Positions 52,177 through 60,446 of a DNA stretch of 64,000 nt are shown here, in pieces. This stretch comes from Crocinitomicaceae bacterium (GTDB lineage Bacteria; Bacteroidota; Bacteroidia; Flavobacteriales_D; Crocinitomicaceae): assembly GCA_021325675.1 (NCBI GenBank), contig JAJTCM010000004.1, positions 220,043-284,042 of the forward strand. The letters are read 5' to 3'. The translations under genes were made by a program, and so were the position numbers. Under the pieces are notes generated by a model. It was not told the DNA's origin and ran no database searches. It worked only from the letters and a program-made list of their open reading frames with translations. Numbering within the stretch: the stretch's first letter is position 1; every line of letters starts with the position of its first letter.

Positions 52177-55100
52177 ATGAAAAAACTTTTATTCCCACTT
52201 TTGTTATTCGCGTCCTATGGCTTACACGCGCAGCAAAGTGTAAACATCCTTGGTTCGTCCAATGGCGAGCCACAGGAAAAGTGCCGTGCAGCCCAGGTTC
52301 ACGAGCGCCTGATGCAGACAGATCCTGCTTACGTACAGCGCAGGCAACTAATTGAAGCCCAGTATGAAACCCTTTTGCGTGACGGCTTTGTCAACAAGAC
52401 AACCTACACCATCCCGGTGGTTGTGCACGTGATCCATACCGGCCAGGCGGTCGGCGTTGGTGCAAACATTTCGGATGCACAAATTCAGAGTGCGATCGAT
52501 AACCTGAACGCTGCATATTCCAATACAGATGCAACTTTTACAGATTATACCGGTTCAAACACGAACATCCAGTTTTGTCTGGCACAGCGTGATGCGAGCG
52601 GTAACCCGACAACGGGTATTGTGCGTGTAAACGGTTCAGCTGTAACCCAGTATTCTACCAAGGGGATCTGCGATGCCGGCGGTGGAACAGGAACGGATAA
52701 CGAAGTTGCTGTAAAGGCGCTTAGTAAGTGGGACAACACGAAGTATTACAACTTCTGGATTGTAACGGAGATTAACGACAACAACGCCGGTGCCGGTACA
52801 CAGGGATATGCTTATTTCCCGGGTGCAGGCTCATCTTTAGACGGTGCGGTAATGATGTACAATGCCTTCGGTTATGACCCGGGACAACTTTTGGGCTACA
52901 ACCTGAAAACTTATACTGATATGAACGTAACGGCGGTTCACGAAGTGGGCCACGCGCTTAACCTTTATCATACTTTCCAGGGCGACGGAACAGGATCAAC
53001 CTGCCCGACGGATGCCCTTTGCGGAACCTCCGGTGACTGTGTTGCCGATACTCCGAGACACAAGCGTTCTACGAGCTCCTGTGTTGCCGATGCAACTGTA
53101 AATGCCTGCCAGGGAGGAACAACTGCCGCCGATTATCAGCATAACTTCATGGATTATTCTTCCGATGATTGCCAAACCCGGTTCACTCCCGGCCAGATCA
53201 CGCGTATGAATGCAGTAATGACAGGCTCCCGTGCAAGCCTTAATGCTTCCGACGGATGTAACCCGGTTTATACAAGGGATGTGGGAGTTAGCGCTATTCT
53301 TACTCCGAATGTCGGAACTTGCGGAACAACATTCACTCCGGAAATAAGAATTAAAAACTTCGGATCTGGTACACTGACCTCATTTACGATCAATTATAAC
53401 CTCGATGGAACGGGAACTCAAACCCAGGCCTGGACAGGAACTTTAACTTCCGGATCAACGGTAGATGTTGCTTTATCTGCTATGACGACGACAGCCGGAG
53501 CTCACACATTCAACGCATACACGACCTTACCTAACGGCCTGGCGGATCAATATGCTACTAACGATGATGAGTCTTACGCATTTACGGTACTCGGCGCAGT
53601 TCCAACTGCGGCAAGCTGTTCACCGACAACAACGGAAACAGGAAATTACAATACCGGGATCACCCGTGTACAGTTCAATACGCTGGATCATGCACACACG
53701 GATAATGATAATGACGGCTTACAGGATTTTACCTGTACAAATAACACAACCGTATCAACAAATACTTCATATACCTTAACGGTAACCCTAAGTTCAAGCT
53801 CGGAATATTGCATCGCCTGGATTGATTACGATGACGATGGTGTTTTTGAAGCCGGAGAAAAAGTATTGAATCATAATACGGGCGGTACTAGTGCTACTTC
53901 ACATTCTATAAGTGTGGCTATTCCACAATATCCTGCTGTAACCGGTAAACTGATCCGTATGCGTATTATGACGGATTTCAACCCGCTTGCAGGTGACGGA
54001 TGTACAGATACAGAATACGGGGAAATTGAAGATTACAGTATTTTCATTACTTCGCCTCCATGTGTGGCACCGACAATTAATACACATCCATCGAATTTGG
54101 TATCTTGTGATCCGGCAACGGGAACATTTACATGTACAGCAACAGGCCCGGGCCTTGGTTACCAATGGCAGGTAGACAACGGCGGTGGCTTTGCCAATGT
54201 TTCCAACGGTGGTATTTACTCCGGGGCAACAACAGCTACACTCAGTGTGACGGGTGCTACAAGTGCTCAAAACGGGTATATCTACCGTTGTTATGTAACC
54301 ACAGCTTGTGGAAATGCAACCACCAATACAGCGACCTTGAATGCTCTCACAGCACCAACGGCAACCTGTACATTAACTAACTCAAGTAACGGAAGCCATG
54401 GAACAGGAATTGCACGTTTCCAATTCAATACAATTGACCGGGTCCATAACGATGGGATTAATGACGGCACACAAAACTTCACATGTACGAATTCAACAAC
54501 TGTTAATGCAGGAGGAACTTATGCTTTTACGGTAACAGGTGTTGGTGGTAACCCGGAATACTGTAAAATTTTCATTGACTACAACAACAACGGTGTATTT
54601 ACTGATGCCGGAGAAACGGTTTTTACGAATACAACGACCAAGCTGACTTCTCATACAGGGAACATTACTATTCCTACAAGCGGTATATCTACAGGTTTAC
54701 TGAGAATGCGCGTTATTACGGATTTCAACAACCCGGGTAACGGATGTAATAACCTGAGCTACGGTGAAGCAGAAGATTATGGAATTTATGTTCCTTGCCT
54801 TACACCTACAGTTACAGGAGTTACTTCAGCTTCCCGCTGCGGAACAGGTGAAATTACCCTGAGCGCTACACCTAGTGCAGGAACGATCAACTGGTTTATG
54901 GCGCCAACCGGCGGAACAACCGGTTATACGGGGACTTCGATTCCTTTGGTTCTTTCCAGCTCTAAAACATATTATGCAGAAGCATACAATAACGGTTGTG
55001 TATCTGCAGCCCGTACAGCGGTTACAGCGACGATCAATTTCTGTTCCCAGGTTCAGGCTTCCCAGTGTGGAGTGACCTTAGCTAACAGCGGTACAGTTGT

Positions 55101-56139
55101 TATTGCTGACGCGGCACTGGGTGCTACGCATTACCGTTTTGAAATCACAGGTCCGAGCGGTGGACCGCAGTACGTGACGAAAACTACCCGTACGCTTTAC
55201 CTGGCGAACTTTACGTACACACATGCTACAACGTATGGTGTTAAAGTAGCGGTGAGCAGCGATGGAACAAACTTCAGCGCTTACGGCTCAAGCTGCAACA
55301 TTACAACACCAGGCCTTCCTGCGAGCCAGGTTCAGGCTTCCCAATGCGGCTCAACGTTAGCAACTGCTTCGACAGCGATTATTGCCGATGCGGTTACGGG
55401 TGCAACCCACTACCGTTTCGAAATCAACGGCGGTGCACAAACGGTTATCAAAACAACGCGTACTTTGTACCTGGCGAACTTTGACTACAGCTTTGGCTCA
55501 ACGTATGCTATCCGTGTAGCAGCAAGTGATAACGGAACTACTTTCGGATCGTATGGCGCAAGCTGCAACATTACGGCGCCGGCAGCACCGGCAACACAGG
55601 TCCAGGCGTCACAGTGCAACACAACTTTGGCAACTGTTTCTACAGCGATCATTGCTGATGCAGTTTCAGGTGCAAGCCACTACCGTTTTGAAATCAATGG
55701 CGGTGCCCAGTATGTAACGAAAACTACCCGTACATTGTACTTAGGGAACTTCACCTATGCTTTGAACACAACGTATGCTATCAAGGTTGCTTACAGTCTT
55801 GACGGAACGAACTTCAGCTCTTACGGTGCAGCCTGTAACATTACTTCCCCAGCTTCAGGCATGATCCAGAACCCGAATATGGAAGAAATGGAAGAAGGCC
55901 TGATGTCGGATATTTCAGTTGAAGCTTTCCCGAACCCGAATGACGGTAACTTCATCCTGACTTCTTCCCATGAAGGCTTATTTACGGTTATTAACGAGCT
56001 GGGCCAGGTTATCCAGACAGTTGACATCACAAAAGAAAACGATTACCGTGTGAAAGTAGAAAACCTCCACCAGGGAATCTATTTTGTAACGGGTACAGTC
56101 AACAATACGATCATTACTAAAAAACTGGTTGTTCAATAA
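52177..56139 (+). CDS. Secreted M43 (pappalysin-like) metalloprotease with GEVED domains and T9SS sorting domain
   Basis: Product of 1320 residues. Signal peptide 1-19 (KLLFPLLLFASYGLHAQ). Catalytic domain about 40-365: zinc motif HEVGHALNLYH (255-265), the Met-turn in HNFMDYSSDDCQTRFTPGQ, and paired cysteines. The zinc motif has Asn where metzincins mostly have Gly. Next come a CARDB-like module (~370-475), a GEVED domain (DYDDDGVFEAGEKVL ... GEIEDYSIFI), an Ig-like cysteine-bearing module, a second GEVED (DYNNNGVFTDAGETVF ... GEAEDYGIYV), an Ig-like T-rich segment, three ~90-residue repeats (55048-55857) and a type A sorting domain (VEAFPNPNDGNF to KKLVVQ). It is exported by the T9SS, probably to the cell surface, to cut protein. 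Confidence 0.92.
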   Translation: MKKLLFPLLLFASYGLHAQQSVNILGSSNGEPQEKCRAAQVHERLMQTDPAYVQRRQLIEAQYETLLRDGFVNKTTYTIPVVVHVIHTGQAVGVGANISDAQIQSAIDNLNAAYSNTDATFTDYTGSNTNIQFCLAQRDASGNPTTGIVRVNGSAVTQYSTKGICDAGGGTGTDNEVAVKALSKWDNTKYYNFWIVTEINDNNAGAGTQGYAYFPGAGSSLDGAVMMYNAFGYDPGQLLGYNLKTYTDMNVTAVHEVGHALNLYHTFQGDGTGSTCPTDALCGTSGDCVADTPRHKRSTSSCVADATVNACQGGTTAADYQHNFMDYSSDDCQTRFTPGQITRMNAVMTGSRASLNASDGCNPVYTRDVGVSAILTPNVGTCGTTFTPEIRIKNFGSGTLTSFTINYNLDGTGTQTQAWTGTLTSGSTVDVALSAMTTTAGAHTFNAYTTLPNGLADQYATNDDESYAFTVLGAVPTAASCSPTTTETGNYNTGITRVQFNTLDHAHTDNDNDGLQDFTCTNNTTVSTNTSYTLTVTLSSSSEYCIAWIDYDDDGVFEAGEKVLNHNTGGTSATSHSISVAIPQYPAVTGKLIRMRIMTDFNPLAGDGCTDTEYGEIEDYSIFITSPPCVAPTINTHPSNLVSCDPATGTFTCTATGPGLGYQWQVDNGGGFANVSNGGIYSGATTATLSVTGATSAQNGYIYRCYVTTACGNATTNTATLNALTAPTATCTLTNSSNGSHGTGIARFQFNTIDRVHNDGINDGTQNFTCTNSTTVNAGGTYAFTVTGVGGNPEYCKIFIDYNNNGVFTDAGETVFTNTTTKLTSHTGNITIPTSGISTGLLRMRVITDFNNPGNGCNNLSYGEAEDYGIYVPCLTPTVTGVTSASRCGTGEITLSATPSAGTINWFMAPTGGTTGYTGTSIPLVLSSSKTYYAEAYNNGCVSAARTAVTATINFCSQVQASQCGVTLANSGTVVIADAALGATHYRFEITGPSGGPQYVTKTTRTLYLANFTYTHATTYGVKVAVSSDGTNFSAYGSSCNITTPGLPASQVQASQCGSTLATASTAIIADAVTGATHYRFEINGGAQTVIKTTRTLYLANFDYSFGSTYAIRVAASDNGTTFGSYGASCNITAPAAPATQVQASQCNTTLATVSTAIIADAVSGASHYRFEINGGAQYVTKTTRTLYLGNFTYALNTTYAIKVAYSLDGTNFSSYGAACNITSPASGMIQNPNMEEMEEGLMSDISVEAFPNPNDGNFILTSSHEGLFTVINELGQVIQTVDITKENDYRVKVENLHQGIYFVTGTVNNTIITKKLVVQ
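55048..55857 (+). repeat. three tandem ~90-residue repeats in the protease
   Basis: Units start at 55048, 55327 and 55597 (periods 279 and 270 bases). Each has QVQASQC, a TxIIADA strand, ATHYRFEI, TRTLYLANF and SCNIT. DNA identity between units is high but not complete. They are fibronectin-like in size and precede the sorting domain. Confidence 0.85.
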
Positions 56140-56161
56140 GAAACACCCTTAAAACTATAAG

Positions 56162-56192
56162 AAAAGGAGCGGTATTTACTGCTCCTTTTTTT
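56162..56192 (+). terminator. rho-independent terminator of protease gene
   Basis: AAAAGGAGC / GCTCCTTTT stem (56162-56170 with 56181-56189), 10-base loop, T-run. Same AGGAGC...GCTCCT core as the terminator at 51998. Confidence 0.88.
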
Positions 56193-56249
56193 ATTTGTCG
56201 TGAGGAGGCGAACCAACTCCTGTTTAACATAACGTATATATACATTACA

Positions 56250-56304
56250 TATGCTTTAAGTATGCTTCAACTATGCTTTAACTATACTGAAGGTATGAAG
56301 CAAA
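56250..56304 (+). repeat. five degenerate 11-base tandem repeats
   Basis: TATGCTTTAAG, TATGCTTCAAC, TATGCTTTAAC, TATACTGAAGG, TATGAAGCAAA in direct succession. The period is one helical turn, so a protein binding every copy would line up on one face of the DNA. Located about 335 bases upstream of the first tail-collar promoter. Confidence 0.6.
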
Positions 56305-56637
56305 TCCGCAGGTGATTTTGCGCAGTTTATGAAGTTGTAGCTTATAAATCCTATACAGTTATACATCTGTATTATGCAAATAAGTAATGGAAATGTATTT
56401 CTTTTTCATCAGCATTCATTTTTTATGGCGGGTTCTCTGTAATTTTTTTAGAAGAAAAAATGAGCACTCTTTTTTGAGGGTATTAGTACTTGTTTTTAAA
56501 GTATAAATACGTTGAATTTTTAACTTAATAATTCGTTCAAAACAAGAATGTATCACCTTAATAATCTGTGGGTTAACTCCTTGTGAAATATTAATGAAAT
56601 TTTTAGGTGAAAGGGAATCAAAGGGTGACTTTTTTTA

Positions 56638-56645
56638 TACATTTG
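56638..56645 (+). promoter_or_regulatory. promoter box of tail-collar gene 1 with conserved leader
   Basis: TACATTTG followed by ACCAACACTTAAAAC. The same box and leader (with one extra A) occur before the fourth copy at 58674. No good -33 match here. Confidence 0.65.
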
Positions 56646-56668
56646 ACCAACACTTAAAACTTAACATT

Positions 56669-57214
56669 ATGGAAGATTACTTAGGTATGATTAAAATCTT
56701 TTGCGGGGATTTTGCCCCCAGGGGTTGGGAGTTTTGCCGCGGGCAGATCAAAAACGTAAACCAGATGCGGGACCTTTTTTCCGTTATCGGGACAAAGTAT
56801 GGCGGAGATGGAACATCAACCTTTTATCTGCCAAACCTCCAAACCCGGGCGCCTCTTGGTTTCGGGCAGAGGGCTGGCCTTACAAGCTACAAGCTGGGAG
56901 AATCCGGGGGAATACGGGCAGTTGCCCTGAGCAAGGACCAGATCCCTCCGCATAGCCATACTTTTTCTGTCAGTAATGCCCTGGCAGACATCGGGACGCC
57001 GGTGGCACTTTCTTCGATCGGTACCCCGAGCCTGATGGCAGGGAGGACCAGGACTGCTACAAAGGGTTATAATAAACTGGCGCCTGACACCCAGTTGAAA
57101 ATATCTTCAGCTACTTCGGTTACCGGTGCAGGTGACCTTCACTCGAATATGCAGCCTTACCTTGGGGTAAATTATATTATTTGTGTGCAGGGGATTTACC
57201 CTCCGCACCCTTGA
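56669..57214 (+). CDS. Tail-collar (microcystin-dependent-protein-like) protein, copy 1
   Basis: Product of 181 residues starting MEDYLGMIKIFCGDFAPRGW. N-terminal half is the phage tail-collar domain (FCRGQIKNVNQMRDLFSVIG, TKYGGDGTSTFYLPNLQTRA), followed by the metal-type motif IPPHSHTF, a variable middle and a conserved end (NMQPYLGVNYIICVQGIYPP). No signal peptide. The domain comes from short tail fibres, but many non-phage bacteria carry such genes and their function is not established. The ATG at 56669 follows a TACATTTG promoter and matches the start of the other five copies. Unlike them it begins MEDY, not MDEY. Confidence 0.88.
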   Translation: MEDYLGMIKIFCGDFAPRGWEFCRGQIKNVNQMRDLFSVIGTKYGGDGTSTFYLPNLQTRAPLGFGQRAGLTSYKLGESGGIRAVALSKDQIPPHSHTFSVSNALADIGTPVALSSIGTPSLMAGRTRTATKGYNKLAPDTQLKISSATSVTGAGDLHSNMQPYLGVNYIICVQGIYPPHP

Positions 57215-57248
57215 TTGAATTAATTATAACATTTAAAAACAATACATT

Positions 57249-57815
57249 ATGGATGAATATGTAGGAATGATCAGGATTTTTGGCGGGGACTGGGCTCCTC
57301 CCGGATGGTTATTTTGTGGAGGACAGCTATTGCCGTCTTCTCAATACCAGAAATTATACAAGGTAATAGGAACAATGTATGGTGGAAACAGCACCAACTT
57401 CGCTTTGCCTAATCTTCAATGCGTGTTACCTGTTGGCGGCGGCATGGGGCCCGCACCTGACACGCGGGAAATGAAAATAGCGGAGGTTTTTGGGGCTGAG
57501 TCACACACGTTGACACTTTCTGAATTACCTACCCACAACCACTCCGCCCTGGTGAGTAATGCAGCTGCAAGCCAGCCCGGGGGATCACCGGATGCACTCA
57601 TGGCCGCACCGGGCTATATGTCGAAAGACCCGGTTGCTTTTAATGCGACGGCCGGTTATACGAACACTGCGCCAAATGTTACATTACATCCCGGAACGCT
57701 TACCAATACAGGTGGCGGCAAAGAGCATGAAAACCGCCAGCCCTTTGTAGCTATGAACTACATTATTTGTGTGGAGGGAATTTTTCCGCCGCGCCCGGGA
57801 GAAAAAAACGATTAA
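57249..57815 (+). CDS. Tail-collar protein, copy 2
   Basis: Product of 188 residues, the longest copy. MDEYVGMIRIFGGDWAPPGW start, FCGGQLLPSSQYQKLYKVIG, MYGGNSTNFALPNLQCVLPV, the LPTHNHSA motif and HENRQPFVAMNYIICVEGIF end. The middle (residues ~100-150) shares little with copy 1. A charged tail PRPGEKND extends past the usual stop. It lies 34 bases after copy 1 and 19 before copy 3, so probably one mRNA. Confidence 0.88.
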   Translation: MDEYVGMIRIFGGDWAPPGWLFCGGQLLPSSQYQKLYKVIGTMYGGNSTNFALPNLQCVLPVGGGMGPAPDTREMKIAEVFGAESHTLTLSELPTHNHSALVSNAAASQPGGSPDALMAAPGYMSKDPVAFNATAGYTNTAPNVTLHPGTLTNTGGGKEHENRQPFVAMNYIICVEGIFPPRPGEKND

Positions 57816-57834
57816 TTTTTTAAAACATTGAATC

Positions 57835-58365
57835 ATGGATGAATATATTGGAATGGTAAAATTATTTGCCGGGGATTACGCTCCTCAGAACTGGGCCATT
57901 TGCAACGGACAGTTATTGAATGTTAACGACCACATGGACTTGTTCACTCTTTTAGGAACTACCTACGGGGGCGACGGGGGGCATCAGTTTGGCTTGCCGG
58001 ATTTGAGAAACCGGGTTCCGATCGGAGCCGGGGAAAAAGACGGAATGTTTGTCCATCTGGGAGAAAAACTGGGGGCTGCAAACCCTGCGCTCAAGATCAA
58101 CGAAATGCCTGTACATAACCACGAGGAGTTTGTGAACTCCCAGGATTCAACCCTAACTGCTGCGGAGGCTGGTTCGACAATGGCGGTTCCGATCGGTAAT
58201 GACGGAAACCGGACACTGGGCTACAAAAACGAAAATGCAGCACTTGGCCTTCATGTCAATACGCTTGGTATGACAGGAGACGGTGCCGGTCACAACAATA
58301 TGCAGCCATCTATTGGCTTAAACTACATCATTTGTATAACAGGGCCTTTTCCATCACGGCCGTAA
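57835..58365 (+). CDS. Tail-collar protein, copy 3
   Basis: Product of 176 residues. MDEYIGMVKLFAGDYAPQNW, ICNGQLLNVNDHMDLFTLLG, TYGGDGGHQFGLPDLRNRVP, MPVHNHEEF and NMQPSIGLNYIICITGPFP. It has lost the GSGxG stretch after the collar in favour of an acidic KINEMP lead-in. Last gene of the first triplet; a terminator follows at 58443. Confidence 0.88.
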   Translation: MDEYIGMVKLFAGDYAPQNWAICNGQLLNVNDHMDLFTLLGTTYGGDGGHQFGLPDLRNRVPIGAGEKDGMFVHLGEKLGAANPALKINEMPVHNHEEFVNSQDSTLTAAEAGSTMAVPIGNDGNRTLGYKNENAALGLHVNTLGMTGDGAGHNNMQPSIGLNYIICITGPFPSRP

Positions 58366-58442
58366 TACGGTTTTGGATACTGATTTATCAGCCGTCTATG
58401 CGCAGGTAATAATCAGTTTATTCCGGATCATTTTGCACATCG

Positions 58443-58478
58443 AAAAACCGCCTAATCTTCGGATCGGGCGGTTTTTTT
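58443..58478 (+). terminator. rho-independent terminator after copy 3
   Basis: AAAAACCGCC / GGCGGTTTTT outer stem (58443-58452 with 58467-58476), an inner ATC(TTCG)GAT hairpin in the loop, and a T-run. Confidence 0.9.
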
Positions 58479-58650
58479 GTTTCTAAACCAAAATGGATAA
58501 CCTAAAATTTATGGGTATATATACGCTATTGATAGGTGTATATACGTGTTTTATCGATTAATAAATTTACAAAAAATTACATTTTTATTGATGTTAATTA
58601 TTTGATTATAAGTTTATTATTTCAAATTTTTATGAATATTTTTGATTTTT

Positions 58651-58681
58651 CTTGTTTTTTCAGGCTAAATAGATACATTTG
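58651..58681 (+). promoter_or_regulatory. promoter of tail-collar gene 4
   Basis: CTTG (58651-58654), 19-base spacer, TACATTTG (58674-58681), then the leader ACCAAACACTTAAAAC shared with gene 1. Full two-box match. Confidence 0.72.
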
Positions 58682-58707
58682 ACCAAACACTTAAAACACT
58701 ATAAATT

Positions 58708-59253
58708 ATGGATGAGTATCTTGGAATGATTAAAATTTTTGCGGGCACCTTTGCTCCAAAAAACTGGATGTTCTGTGACGGGAGTATACTGCCGATCTCA
58801 AGTAACACGGCCCTGTTTTCCCTCCTGGGAGTTCAGTACGGCGGAAACGGAACAACAACTTTTGCGCTGCCAAACCTGAGTAACAATGTGCTCGTTGGAG
58901 CCGGGCAGGGGCCAGGGCTAAGTTATTACAGTATTGGCGAAAATGGCGGGGTTGCCGCAGTAACACTCACAAACTTAGAGATGCCGGTGCACAACCACAG
59001 CTTCAATGTGAACTCAACCCCGGGAAATGCCCAGTCAATTGCGTCTAATGCAACAATTGCAGCGGTCAATGTACCGGCCGGTAGGAGCAATAATCCGGTA
59101 AACGGCTATAAAGCTAGTCCGGCTTCACCAATTGGCCTGGCCCCTACGAATATTCTTCCAAATGGCGGAGGGCAGGCCCATGAAAACAGGCAGCCTTTCC
59201 TGGTATTGAATTATATTATTTGCACAAGCGGCCTGTTTCCGTCGCGACCTTAA
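58708..59253 (+). CDS. Tail-collar protein, copy 4
   Basis: Product of 181 residues. MDEYLGMIKIFAGTFAPKNW, FCDGSILPISSNTALFSLLG, QYGGNGTTTFALPNLSNNVL, a GAGQGPGLSYYSIGENGG stretch, MPVHNHSFNV, and HENRQPFLVLNYIICTSGLF. It opens the second triplet behind its own promoter; its leader copies that of copy 1, although its protein is not clearly closest to copy 1. Confidence 0.88.
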   Translation: MDEYLGMIKIFAGTFAPKNWMFCDGSILPISSNTALFSLLGVQYGGNGTTTFALPNLSNNVLVGAGQGPGLSYYSIGENGGVAAVTLTNLEMPVHNHSFNVNSTPGNAQSIASNATIAAVNVPAGRSNNPVNGYKASPASPIGLAPTNILPNGGGQAHENRQPFLVLNYIICTSGLFPSRP

Positions 59254-59289
59254 AAATTAAGCTATTAACTTATTAAAAATATAAATATT

Positions 59290-59835
59290 ATGGATGAATA
59301 TATAGGAATTGTCAAAGCTTTCGCGGGGAATTTTGCACCGCTGGGCTGGCTGATGTGTGACGGAAGCCTTTTGCCGATCTCACAATATGACACTCTTTAC
59401 TCCCTGTTGGGCACAACTTACGGAGGAGATGGCATTGAGACATTTGCCCTGCCGGATTTGCGCAGCAGGGTTACTGTCGGCGCGTCTTTCTCGGGTCCGT
59501 TGGGGCCGGTAGCACTTGGTGAAGTTGGTGGTCAGGAATCACATACTTTGAATATACCGGAAATGCCTGCTCATACGCACGTATTGATGGCGGCCAACGT
59601 CAATGCTACGGATCAAAACCCGGTTGCAGGAAGCTCAATCCTGGCCATTCCAGGAACAACGGCCAGTGGAAGTTTTGTGGCTTGTAGCGGCTATAACTCG
59701 GCAGCGCCGAATATTGCCCTGGCAAACAGCTCCGTAAGTCCGCAAGGAGGTTCGCAGGCACATGAAAACAGGCAGCCTTACCTGGCGATTAATTATATTA
59801 TTTGTGTGGAAGGAATTTATCCGAGCCCTAATTAA
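59290..59835 (+). CDS. Tail-collar protein, copy 5
   Basis: Product of 181 residues. MDEYIGIVKAFAGNFAPLGW, MCDGSLLPISQYDTLYSLLG, TYGGDGIETFALPDLRSRVT, MPAHTHVLM (the central Asn of HNH becomes Thr), HENRQPYLAINYIICVEGIY. Middle part is rich in Ala, Ser and Gly. Thirty-six bases after copy 4. Confidence 0.88.
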   Translation: MDEYIGIVKAFAGNFAPLGWLMCDGSLLPISQYDTLYSLLGTTYGGDGIETFALPDLRSRVTVGASFSGPLGPVALGEVGGQESHTLNIPEMPAHTHVLMAANVNATDQNPVAGSSILAIPGTTASGSFVACSGYNSAAPNIALANSSVSPQGGSQAHENRQPYLAINYIICVEGIYPSPN

Positions 59836-59870
59836 AGAAAAAGATTTTTTAACATTAAAATAAGAATATT

Positions 59871-60395
59871 ATGGATGAATATATGGCAATGATCAAATTG
59901 TTTGCGGGTAATTTTGCTCCCAAAAACTGGGCTTTCTGTGACGGCAGGCTGCTGGCCATCAATACGAACCAGGCTTTGTTTTCTCTCCTTGGGACAACTT
60001 ATGGCGGGGACGGCATTAACACATTTGGGCTTCCTGATCTCAGAAGCCGTGTACCGGTAGGTAGCGTATCCGGATCAGGGCTGGGACAAATTGGCGGTTC
60101 GAAAACTGTCACCCTGAACACGCAGAATATGCCGGGACATAACCATACCCAATATGTAGATACGGTGGCGGCAGACATCAATGTACCGGCATCAGGATGT
60201 GCCCTTGCGCCGGAAGTGCAGCCAGGTACATCGCCTGTGCAGTTCCAGAATTTTGCATCGGTTGCCGGGAATACTGCGCTCAATGCAGCTACCATCGGGA
60301 GTAACGGTGGAAATCAGCCGCACAACAATATGCAGCCATACCTGGGCTTAAATTACATTATTTGCTTGTACGGACTTTACCCGACACGGCCTTAA
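59871..60395 (+). CDS. Tail-collar protein, copy 6
   Basis: Product of 174 residues, the shortest copy. MDEYMAMIKLFAGNFAPKNW, FCDGRLLAINTNQALFSLLG, TYGGDGINTFGLPDLRSRVP, SGSGLGQIGGSKT, MPGHNHTQYV and NMQPYLGLNYIICLYGLYP. The GSVSGSGLGQIGG linker is shorter than in the others. Last of the array; a bidirectional terminator follows. Confidence 0.88.
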   Translation: MDEYMAMIKLFAGNFAPKNWAFCDGRLLAINTNQALFSLLGTTYGGDGINTFGLPDLRSRVPVGSVSGSGLGQIGGSKTVTLNTQNMPGHNHTQYVDTVAADINVPASGCALAPEVQPGTSPVQFQNFASVAGNTALNAATIGSNGGNQPHNNMQPYLGLNYIICLYGLYPTRP

Positions 60396-60414
60396 AATGT
60401 GATCAAACAATTTT

Positions 60415-60445
60415 GAAAACCGCTTCAGTCACTGGAGCGGTTTTC
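60415..60445. terminator. bidirectional terminator between copy 6 and the methyltransferase
   Basis: GAAAACCGCT / AGCGGTTTTC (60415-60424 with 60436-60445) extended by a CAG/CTG inner stem with a TCA loop. It ends two bases before the stop codon of the gene on the minus strand (60447), so it serves both. Confidence 0.85.
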
Positions 60446-60446
60446 T

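Larger units (their letters stand above)
56140..56668. other. 529-base non-coding stretch before the tail-collar array
   Basis: No gene seen. It holds the terminator of the protease gene (56162-56192), an 11-base tandem array (56250-56304), a TACATTTG promoter box (56638-56645) and otherwise A+T-rich sequence including a CGTATATATAC tract near 56233. A frame from an ATG at 56594 merges into the first tail-collar gene but starts upstream of the promoter box. Confidence 0.6.
58366..58707. other. 342-base non-coding stretch between the two tail-collar triplets
   Basis: No gene. It contains the terminator at 58443-58478, two near-identical 12-base direct repeats GGTATATATACG (58514-58525) and GGTGTATATACG (58535-58546) spaced 21 bases apart, a very A+T-rich stretch, and the promoter at 58651-58681. 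Confidence 0.6.

Noticed and set aside
56669..60395. Prophage or phage-tail-like particle
   Set aside because: Only the tail-collar domain is present; no sheath, tube, baseplate, lysis or packaging gene is in the window.
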